Below are positions 38,201 through 50,200 of a stretch of 64,000 nt of DNA, in pieces. The DNA is taken from positions 18,077,501-18,141,500 of the forward strand of contig JBAIAC010000006.1 of NCBI GenBank assembly GCA_037349315.1, written 5' to 3'. The position numbers were made by a program, and so were the translations under genes. The notes under the pieces were generated by a model. It searched no databases, was not told the DNA's origin, and saw only the letters and a list, made by a program, of their open reading frames with translations. Source of the DNA: Chelydra serpentina (taxonomy: Eukaryota > Chordata > Testudines > Chelydridae). Each line of letters begins with the position of its first letter. Position 1 is the stretch's first letter.

Positions 38201-41200
38201 AGTGTGGCAGGGCGGGGCTAGTGGAGCCCAGAGCAGCTCCATAACTCCTGGTTGCCCAGTGTGGAGTTTGTAGATCACAGTGCTTACAGAAAGAAATAAT
38301 GCTTTTCCTGTTTGTTAGATAAACTGGAAAAGAAAAGTCTTTCCTTGGAAAGTGCTGATACCAAATCCCTCCGGCACGGGGATGCTGTGCTGAAGGTCCT
38401 CCAGGAACTGCAGAAGTTGTCAGCCTCCCAGCAGAACCAGCAGAGAGCAAGTCTTTTTTACAAATTTGTAACTGGACTTAGAGGCTTACACAATGACACT
38501 CTAGGGTCTCTTGTACTGAAGATGATGGAGACCTCAAGGTAATGTATAAAAAGTGTAGCTCTTGCATTGTGTAAACACAATGCCTGGTAATGTGAAAGCA
38601 AATTTAATTCCAGAGGTGATGTTCTCCTGTAAATGGTTTTAATCATAGCCTAAAGTAATATCTTAAATGCTGTAATAGTTGGATATTGGGAAAGACCACT
38701 AAGAGTATGTGTGTTTGAGAGAGAGACCGAAAGCTATTTAAATGTTATCCCACAAACAAACAAGTCCAGTGCAGTAATAATTTACTTCAACAGGTTTATT
38801 CTTACCTTCCACAAGGTAGTAATATTTTTCATTTTCTCATTAACTGTTACTTTGATAGATATAAATCCTAGTATATTTTTGGGGGGAGTAGACTCCTAAG
38901 TGTAAATCACACTGCTCTGTATTATATGGGATCAAATCCAGAACTTGTACCAATTGTCCCTCAAATGGTCATGTAATAAATGCTGCACAGCTGCATAATA
39001 AGTCTTTATCACAGACGTCAGCAGTCCTCCTGTGACTCTTCCCCTCCCCCCCCCCCCCCAGTCCCAGGAATAGGTTACTACTATGAGATAAATTAGATTA
39101 GACCTCAGGTAGGCTATTCAGGGAATAGATATGTTAAAATACATTGATTGCAAGCCCCGGCATGAGGTGCTACCACTACCAAATCTCCAGTTGCGGAGAG
39201 CAAATTTTTGGAGGTCCAGGATTGGGCCACAAATCTACTGCTTCACCATTTCCCTCCTGGCTGCATTTTATTCCATTTACACCTACACAGAAAAAAGCAG
39301 CCTCCGTTTAACTCATTATATTACACTGTATCACTGAGGATTGTGATTGGCTTGTGGATGTGAGGCGGGCGAGATGGTTAGAGAGAGAAACATGTGACTA
39401 CATGTCTTGGGTGTTCTATGTTTGTACAGTGCCTAGCACAATGGGTTCCTGGTCCATGAACTGGGCTCCTAATACAAATAATAAATAATAATAACAGTAA
39501 TGTAATAAACCTTTTGTTGTCTGTAGCTGGTTATGATTAGTATAATTTGTAAAAAAATAATATGATTTTAACTGATTTTTAATGGCCATTTATGTGATAT
39601 ATTTAGAGACACAGAGATATATGTATATATCACTCACACTAGAACGCATACAAATCTAGATACAGACACAGAATACATAGATATAAAAGATATTGATGAT
39701 ACAGACAGGGATGGAGAAGGATACGCCTGAACCAAAACCCCAGTTCCAAACCCTCCTCTGGACTTTGTGGAAGTTTGGATCTAGATTTGAACATCAGGTT
39801 GTGGACTAGTCTCTACAGTGGACCTGACTGGAAAACTCTGACTCTGAGACACTCCAAATTTCATGAAGTTCTGATTTGAATCTCAAATCTGAATTTCATG
39901 ACTCTATAAAAGACCTAAAAACATTTCTCAGTTGTAGAAAATTTCTGTCTTCACTTGAATATAGTTGTAACGCACTGGCTGGATGTTTCTTTCTAATATA
40001 CATCATGGACATATAGTCAAGAACATTGGGCTAATGCCAATAATCTCTTTCCCTTTCAGTTCCATCACAATGCAGGGTCTGATTCAGTGCGGTACCCCAG
40101 ATTGCCTCGGTTCTATACTTCAGATAATAAGAACTGGAAATGTCGATCCTCTGGTGGCGGACGCAGTCACATACAGCCTTGGACTCCTGCCTTTTCCATG
40201 TACCAAAAGAATACGGGAAATTCTTAACATGGCCCAGTATCAGCAAAGTCGAGCTAGTTTTTATGCTTTAAGCCACGCTGTTACCAAGTGAGTATATGTG
40301 CATATAGTTGTACAGAAAAAAAAGGTTAGGACAAACTCTGAAAGCAGTCGTTATTTGGAGATTTAATCATTCAGATTACTATGTTTGTGCAAATTGACTT
40401 TGAAAAGGATTCAATACACACCTAAGTAAGGTGTTTCTAATGGTTTCTTGTTCATTTCTGTCTTCCCTTAGATTCTATGAAGACCAGAAAACTGTGACAA
40501 AGGAAATAACTGATGTTGCAAACTTTATGGAGTCAATGATTGGCAATGAGTGCTCTGGGAAAGACGAGTTAACCTACCTCACACTTAGGGTATTTTAATT
40601 TGCCTCTCTCTTTATATGATCTATTATTTTAAAATCACAGCATGCAGCATAGCATTCTTATTGATTGGGGAAATATATGTATTGCCTTGTTTTCATAATT
40701 CACAGGCTATTGGAAACATGGGCAAGGCAATGGAGGTTGCTAATCCAAACCTGAAATCTGCTCTGAAGACGTGTATCAAAAGTGAAGTTGCATCGCTTTC
40801 TGTTCAGAAAGCAGCTATTCAAGCACTGAGAAGAATGACTATTACTGATGAGGTAAATCAATCTTTAAGAATTTGTATAGTTCTGGCTCATCTCAGTTGT
40901 ATGCTTCAAGTTAATGATTACACAAAGCAGACTTTCTCCATCCATGAATATTTTATGCTATTTCCCCATTATCTATTCCCCTGCCTTTCTTTAGAACCCC
41001 TTCCTTGATTTTACCGGGTCTGATCCTGCTCTCACAACAGCTTTCTGAGGATATAACTCAATGGGCCAGATCCTTAGCTTGTGTGAATTGGCATAGCTCC
41101 ATTGTGTTGCACCTGCTTTACACAGGTTTAATTACATGAGCGGAGAATTGGATCTGTCCATTGCTATTGAATGGTGTCTTCAATGAAGTAATTACAATGA

Positions 41201-44200
41201 GGATGTGGCCCAGTGACTTCAAGAGAGTTACCTCTGATTTGCACAGGTTTAATTACAGTGAGAGGAGAAGAATCAGGCTCATTGCTTTTACTGGGTGGTT
41301 ATTTGTTGTGGTAGTGTTGCTTAGTGGGTAATTCACTGGACAAACACCGGGGTTCTATTCCTGGTTCTACTACTGGCCTTCTGGGTGACCTTGGGCAAGT
41401 CAGCCACTCTGTGCCTCATTTTCTCCATCTGTACAATGGGGATAATGGTACTGACCTCCTTTGTAAAGTGTTTGGAGATCTATGGATGAAAAGCACTGTA
41501 TAAGAGCTAGGTATTATTTGTATTTGCACTACAGCAGCATCAGAAAGTTTGTTTCAACCACACTGGGGTTGCATCGTGCTAGACACTTTACAGAAATGTA
41601 GAAAAAGCCAGTTTCAGCTCCAAAGAGCTTACAGTCTAGAAGACAGGACTGTTTTTCATGTTCTAAATAGTTGTTAAGATGTTGTACATCACCCCAAACA
41701 TTTCAGGGAATGTTTTTCTTGTGTACTATGAAGGTAAAGTAATCAGAATTACTATGCAATATATATGAAATAAGTGGAGCTGGTTGGGAAGTGATTTATT
41801 TTTCCCTAAGAAAAATGTCAAGCAAAAAACCTTTTCATTTTTCATCTGAAGTTTTCTTCAGAAGTTTTTGGCCTTTTGTTGACAAAATAAAAAGTAAAAA
41901 TGTTTTGGTTTTCAACAACCAACAAACAACAGTTTTCATTTTCAGTTGCCAGAAACCAAAATGAATTTCAGTTTTGACAAAAGCAGATTTTATTCATGAA
42001 AATTTCCATCAAAACAAAGTTTGAATGATTTTTTTTAACCAGTCCTAGAAATAAGGGTCTTCCCTGCTCTATAACCCCAATAAAGTTGCAACAAGGTTAC
42101 ACGGGTGTGATTAAGGGAATAATTTGACCCAACATGTTCCAATCAGAGACTGGCAATATCATCTGCTAGCCAGATTATCAGTGCACTAATGCACCTTTTA
42201 TTGTTGGTACAGGACCGTGCTGTGCTTCTTAAAGCTTTCCAAAATGCCGATGCTCCAGTTGACAAACGTCTGGCAGCCTATCTCATGCTGATGAAAGGCC
42301 CTTCCACATCTGATCTCAACAAGATCACTAGAGCACTCCTAAGGGACAAAAGTGAACAAGTGAAAAGCTTTGTCGCTACCCACATTGCCAACATCTTGGA
42401 CTCTGAGGAAATAGGCATCGAAGAGTAAGTACAATTAAATTGTACATTGTTGACATAGGAACAAAGTTCTAACCCTAATTGGAATTCAGATGATCCTGTC
42501 CTGTGCTTTTTTTCCAAAGACTAATGGTGATCCGAAATAGCCTCATTAAAACAATTTAAAGTCAAAGGGTCTGATAATCAGCTGGTGTAAATCAGTGGTT
42601 TCAATACAGATATGCCATGTTACACCCACTGAGGTTCTGGCTCTTACCCTTGCTTTTACTACATGAACAAGTGCACAGGATTCACTAAGTACAATCAAGA
42701 CACATGGCAGAAGAAATCATTATTGTTTAAAGACTAACTGATATCTGGAATCTTTACTAACGATATTCCAATTAATTTCCTTTTTCTTAGTCTTAAAAAC
42801 AAAGTCCAAGAAGCTCTTAAAGGATCTCAGATTCCAGCAGCCAATGACTTCAGAAAGTTTTCACAAAATTATCAGATTTCCAAACGTATTTCCCTGCCTG
42901 GAAATGATCCTGTCTCAGTCAAAGTAGAAGGAAATCTGATATTCGATCCAAACACCTACATTCCTAAAGAAACCATGCTAAAAACTACTCTGCAGTCATA
43001 TGGACTTAGCCCAATGGATATCTTTGAGGTACAACAGATGTCAAATCCTTACACTATTACTCAGTTTTTACATATTTTCTTTCTGTTTGCTTATACTGAC
43101 TAGCAGTGACTAAATATGTTATTTTTACAAGCACCAAGATCCTGATCTAAACCGCATTGATGTCAAAAGGAGCCCTACCATTCACTTCAGTGAATCAGAC
43201 TGGATCAGACTGGCCCTTTCTTGGCACCCATTACCATCGTGTCTGGGAGCATTTCAGGCTTAGGTTGAGTCATTCAAGATCTCATTAAGCGTAATATTCA
43301 CCCCTATGCAACAGCCCAACTTGAAGTGCATGCACCACTAATGTCACACTTGAGCACTCATATTACGGTTTAGGAGGGATGTAAGCAATTCATAGGTCTT
43401 GTGCTGATGCTCTCCATGGGGGGTGAATTTCACCCAAAGAGAGATCAAATGCTCCGCTCCCCAGCTGCATGCATGTACCTTCTCGATAGCTTTCTGTAAG
43501 TGCAGTGTACATTTTAAAATGTACATTTGTTCACCAGAGATTCTCTCTGCTGTAAAGCTCCCTAGAAGCAGGGAATCTGTCTCATTACATTGTTTTGTTG
43601 TGTTTCAGATTGGCATGGATGGGAAGAGTTTCGAGCCAACGCTAGAAGCACTGTTTGGGCAGAAAGGGTTCTTTCCCGACAGTGCCAGTAAGGCTTTGTA
43701 CTGGGTTGACGGCAGAGTTCCAGAGCATGTCTCCAAGGTGCTCTTTGACTATTTTGGTTACTCCAAGGATGACAGACAGGATCAGGTACACTTTCGGACT
43801 GTTCTTTGGACAGTGTTTTATTAATATTTAGCACACGCATACATCTGTGTGCAGTACTTTCTGGCATGTGTAATGTATTGTATATCTGGAGCATTGCCCT
43901 CTCGTGGTTAACTCACAGAAGTTAAAATCCCTAGTTACACCTAACTAAAGGTGATTTTCCTTTATTATATTTCTTAGAATCCTTTGTTTTAGGAACCAAA
44001 GTTCCTTAGTTCTGTCTCCAATAAGGGCATGTGTGCAGATCAGTTGGCAGCCATTATGCAATTGTACTAGGTGTATCAAACTCTCAGACTTGTTACAAGG
44101 GGATCTCATTTTGTGGTACTTTATGATTGAATTCTCAGGATGTGATGAAAGGAATAATGCTGAACTTTGAAAAACTGATAAAAGAAATGGGAAACAAAGA

Positions 44201-47200
44201 AATTCCTCAAGCTAGGGCTTACCTCCGAATCCTGGGAGAAGAACTCGGGTACATGAAACTCAACGATTTGAACCTACTGGCAAATGTGATTTTAAAGAGC
44301 ATTAAAACTCTGCAGGCCATTCCAGAGAAGGTATGTTTCTGAAGTGCAGAATGAAAATATTTGACATTAGGTTATTCTATCAGATATTTTTATATTTATC
44401 TTCCAAATAAAGCAGACATTTGAATGGAGTACTAGTCACTTAAAAAGAAAACTACTTAAAATGTAGTGTCAAAATTTAGCCCCAAAAAGTGTTAATTATG
44501 GAGGTAGAATGTACATGAATATTTTTAAATGTTTTATAATATTAAAAAGTAAAGAAAATGTATTGCAATTTAGGGATACTGGGTGAAATCCTGACCCCAT
44601 TAAAGTCAGTGGGAGTTTTACTGTTGATTTCAGTGATGACAGGATTTTACCCTTCTACCTAATCTGATCCACCTAGGTAATTATATTACACCTATCACCA
44701 TGTAATCAGGTGGTCACTATTGTTTCCTCAGATTTAGGTGAAGAAATTATTGAATTTATTTTTCTTAAAAGCCAGATTTTGATAAATGTTCTTTGTGAAT
44801 GTTTTTACTTGTGCCTCATCAAGTAATATTTTTGTGCAGTCTTGGTCTCTGTACTGTATAAGAATTATAGTCTTAAATTATGTGATTATGATTAAGGGAT
44901 ATTTTAAAAGGTCCTTTATACCTCATCCTAGGATTCATTTTAATGTTACAAAGCTTACATTAATGTACTTCATTATTCAGTGTTTCCTTATTTGACTCAC
45001 AGATTGTGCAGGCCATCTCAAAAGGTACAGAGGGTGACTTATTTGTTCACTACATCTTTATGGACAATGAATTTGAGCTCCCAACCGGAGCAGGATTGCA
45101 GCTCCAAGTTGCGTTGTCTGGAATTGCAACTCCTGGAGCCAAGGTTGGGGTGAAGATTCAACCAAGGAATGTGAGTCTTAATTCCTGTCATGATATTATA
45201 TTCCCCTAACAAGTGTGCCACCTCCTTTGGGAATAAAGCAGAGATATCAGCAGGTTGTCAAAGACAATACAGAACAATACAGAATATTTCAGAAACAAAG
45301 ATTAAATTATTAATTACAAAGCTTCCAGGTTGTCACTGGGTGAGGGCAATATTAAACTAACAAATTGAACAAAACAAATATTAAAATATACCTGGGTTTT
45401 ATATATCTATCTAAGATTATTCATCCAAATTAACCCAAGTTAACATGCTCCAGGCCAAACACCTCTGAAATTTGGGGTTGTACATTTTTGAATCTGCGTC
45501 CAGATTTTGCATCTGGCCCCTATTTTGGTAATCAGCCAAATTAAAACCTTGAGCCTGAGTGCTCTTCTACATTGGGAAGTTTAGATAGATCTTTGGACCC
45601 ATACCTATTTGTCAAACCTTTTACTCGCTGGAGCTTAGTATAATCCTCCCACTGTGGAAAAGTCTCTTCTGACTGGTTTTAAATTGCATGAGGCTCTGCA
45701 AACAGCCATTTTTATTTCAAAGTCTCTCTGCAGTTGGAACAGCTTCAACTATAAAGCAAGTTCGCTGTCCCTGAGTTATCTCCCCCCATATTTGCTGCTC
45801 CACAAATATCACTTCCTTTTTCCTTCAGATTCTATAGTGTGTTTTAGGGACCAAACTTTACTGAATAACAACATTAATTTGATAAATTAACCTACCAATA
45901 TCTAGATCTAGTCCATCAGTAAGAATGAGAACATTACTCCTACATTGATATTATCAGAACTAAATGATGTTCTTTGGGGAATGAAATATATCATTTTGTC
46001 TTTGCCCCATAGATGCAAGCAGACTTGGTCATTAAACCCTCGATGGCAATTGAGTTTATAACTCATGTGGGAGTAAACATCCCGGCATTTGCTAGAAGTG
46101 GCGTGCAGATGATCTCCAACATATACCATGAGTCTGGAATTGAAGCCCGGGTTGGTTTGAGAGCCGGACAATTAAAACTCAGCATTCCTGCTCCAAAGAC
46201 CCCTACCAAGCTCTTCAGCTTCAGGTATTTGGACCTGGATACGAATATTTGCTCTTTCAAGATTGCATACTCCTTTCCTTCTTGCTTTTTTGATTCTGAA
46301 TGATAAATATTGTACTGGATTTTATTTTGATGGTGGTTGGCTTTTTTTGTTTATGTTTTGGATTTCTTTCTTTATTTGTTTGTTTGTTTTTTGCTATTAT
46401 GGAAAATGACTGCTACTGTAAAGCTAGGATAGCTTCCTTCTCGGTGTAATGTAGTAGTCAGAGCAGACTAAGGCCTGGGAGTAAGGCCTGAAAGATTCCT
46501 GAATTTGTTACTCACTTTCATAATATTTGCCAAGACACATAACCTGTTTATGCCTCAATTTCCCCTTTTATAAAATGTTGGTAATAACAATACATATCGA
46601 TGTGATGGGGTGATAATTAATTATCATAATCACTTTGAGATTCTAAGATGAAAGGATCTGTATGCATGCAGGTTATTTATTATATAATAATTATTAATAA
46701 ATAACGTTATCATTTTCTCACTACTTGCTATTTCCAAAGCCCTGTGTTACTTAAGGTGGTAATAAGTATATTTTTTCAGAAGGTTTTCACTTGAAAAGTA
46801 ATCTCATAAATAGGATTTATCAAATAACGGTAATATTTAGATATATGTCTTGAGAATAACTAGACTTATTTTTCTTCTCCAGTAACACATTACGTTTGGT
46901 CTCTCCAACCAAAACTGAAGTGATTCCACCTCTGATTGAGAATAGAGAGTCGTGGACGTCTTGCAAACCTTTCTTCGTTGGTCTAAATTACTGTACTAAA
47001 GTAGCTTACTCTAATGCCAGCTACACAGATGCAGCACCATACTACCCACTGACTGGAGAAACCAGGTTAGTCATGTCATCCTTGACTGTATCTATTTTTT
47101 GTCTATCCCACAAAAGTCAACCGTCCCTATTATGGCTGCAGTACATATTACTTTTTTCATGTACTTTAATAAAAGACAGGCAGGATCAACTCAGAAACAA

Positions 47201-50200
47201 GATGGTTGGGAATTGAAATGATTTTTACATTTTGCTATATTAATTGGATTTGTTAGTTACTAATATAGGTGACCTTTTTCCCATTATGAATTCTCTAGGA
47301 TGGAAATTGAAATACAGCCTACAGGACAAGTACAGGAATACTCTGCAAATGCTAACTATGAGCTACAGAGAGAGGAAAATGACCTGGTAGACACACTGAA
47401 ATTTACCACTGAGGCAAAAGGTAAGAATCTAAAGAACAATCTTTTTTGGCGGGCGGGGGATAGCTCAGTGGTTTGAGCATTGGCCTGCTAAACCCAGGGT
47501 TGTGAGTTCAATCCTTGAGGGGGCCATTTAGGGATCTGGGGCAACAATTGGGGATTGGTCCTGCTTTGAGCAGGGGGTTGGACTAGATGACCTCCTAAGG
47601 TCCCTTCCAACCCTGATATTCTATGATTCTATGAATCAGACTTAGCTCATCTTTGAATTGTGACATTGCCATTAAGAAAAATCAGATTAGCAAAATTAGC
47701 ATTGGTATTTACAAAGTACAATACAAAACCTGCAAACGCATGTCCTCAGTTTTATGTACATGGGTAGTTCCAGGGCACAGGTGTTTGAAGGACCATAGCT
47801 ATATTTTGTATCGCAAAATGTTTTGCTGTGTTAAATAATAAAATTGCATTGATACATGAAAGCAATAAAGAAGGGAAATTATGAGGCACCATATAAGCAA
47901 GAGAAAAGATACATTGTTAGGTGAAATATGGAAATAAATGGTTAGTCAATAATGCACAGAAATACTGAAAATCTGTTACAGAAAAAAAGAGTTGCACCAA
48001 TATCAAATTGTATGGAGAGACAAACTGAAGATCAGTGATAGATAAAGAGAGAGAGCAAGCAGAGAGGTAAAATTAGAGACAATATAGCATCTCCAGTAGG
48101 TTGGATGGAATCCCTAGAAATCTGAAAGAACAAGGAGAGCCAATTTCAACTTGTGTACTCAAATTGTTCTCTTCACTGTCTGCTTTAGATATTTGGGGTA
48201 ATGCTATTTTCAGATGCTCATTTTTTTTCATCCTTTCACATCATTAATGTTGCATTTTTCAGGTGTAAGACAAAGTGAGGCCACGCTGACCTTCAGATAC
48301 AACAGAGACAAGAAGATTTTAACCAGTGATGTCCAAATTCCAAATTTTGATATTGACTTTGGTACCAACTTCAGAGTCAATGATGAATCCACTCTGGAAA
48401 TGAGGGCATATACCTTTATCTTAGACATCAGTAACAAGAAGATTCCTGAAGTTACACTTACTGGCCGCATAAGGTAATCCCGAGATCCTGTTAGACTTTC
48501 TGCATATTTTGAAACTAGGTAACTGAATATTTTATTAATAGTAGGGTTTTCAGGAGTATGTTCTTCTAGATCAGGGGTCGGCAATCTTCGGCATGTGGCC
48601 CATCAGGGTAATCTGCTGGCGGGCCATGAGACATTTTGTTTACATTGACAGTCCGTAAGCATGGCCCCCCGCAGCTCCCAGCGGCCGCGGTTTCCCGTTC
48701 CCAGCCAATGGGAGCTGCAGGAAGCGGCGCGGTCCGGAGGGACATGCTGGGCACCACTTCCCACAGCTCCCATTGGCTGGAAACGGCGAACTGCATCCAC
48801 TGGAAGCTGCGAGGGGCCGTGCCTGAATATGGTCAACGTGAAAAAAAATGTCTCGCAGCCCGTCAGCGGATTACCCTGATGGGCCGCATGCTGAAGGTTG
48901 CCAACCCCTGTTCTAGATACACAGAGATTGTCCATCATCTACATGCACCATGTGACTTTTCTCTCTCTTTGTTCAAATCCCTCTTTAAAACACACTTCTA
49001 CCATAAAGCCATTCATCTATAATCCACAACAGATAAATAAAAAGAAAATAAGTATAATCCAGCTTCAGAATGGATCCTTTACACTATATATGGCATATAT
49101 AATTTCGGTTACAAATTCTTTGAGGTAATTCCCATATCTTCTGTTATACTGGTAGAGTGTCAAGTGTGCCATTGGCACTCAATAAATAATAAGAATAAAA
49201 ACATCACAGAGCTATCTGTAAGAATCCCCACTCTTCATGATAAGAATATTTCCTGTAGCATCTATGGAAGAGTTTATAATTAATGGCAGTTTTCCCTTGA
49301 TCCTAAATTGATCTGCCTCACAGACCCACAGTGAAGTGAATTGTTGACATTCTTTAATACCATTCATTGTCTAGTGATCAATGGCTCCATGTCTAGTTGG
49401 CAGCCGGTATCAAGTGGAGTGCCCCAAGGGTCGGTGCTGGGGCCAGTTTTGTTCAATATCTTCATCAACGACCTGGAGGATGGTGTGGACTGCACCCTTA
49501 GCAAGTTTGCAGATGACACTAAACTGGGAGGAGTGGTTGATACGCTGGAGGGTAGGGATAGGATACAGAGGGACCTAGACAAATTAGAGGATTGGGCCAA
49601 AAGAAATCTGATGAGGTTCAACAAGGACAAGTGCAGAGTCCTGCACTTAGGACGGAAGAATCCCATGCACTGCTACAGACTAGGGACCGAATGGCTGGGC
49701 AGCAGTTCTGCAGAAAAGGACCTAGGGGTTACAGTGGACGAAAAGCTGAATATGAGTCAACAGTGTGCCCTTGTTGCCAAGAAGGCTAACGGCATTTTGG
49801 GCTGTATAAGTAGGGGCATTTCCAGCAGATCGAGGAACGTGATTATTTCCCTCTATTCGGCACTGGTGAGGCCTCATTTGGAGTACTGTGTCCAGTTTTG
49901 GGCCCCACACTACAAAAAGGATGTGGATAAATTGGAAAGAGTCCAACGGAGGGCAACAAAAATGATTAGGGGGCTGGAGCACATGACTTATGAGGAGAGG
50001 CTGAGGGAACTGGGATTGTTTAGCCTGCAGAAGAGAAGAATGAGGGGGGATTTGATAGCTGCTTTCAACTACCTAAAAGGGGGTTCCAAAGAGGATGGAT
50101 CTAGACTGTTCTCAGTGGTAGAAGATGACAGAACAAGGAGTAATGGTCTCAAGTTGCAGAGGGGGAGGTTTAGGTTGGATATTAGGAAAAACTTTTTCAC

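Noticed and set aside
48603..49022. Open frames on both strands around the GC-rich block in intron 21
   Set aside because: They lie within or across the hAT MITE with intact ends and target duplication, and shift frame with no homology.
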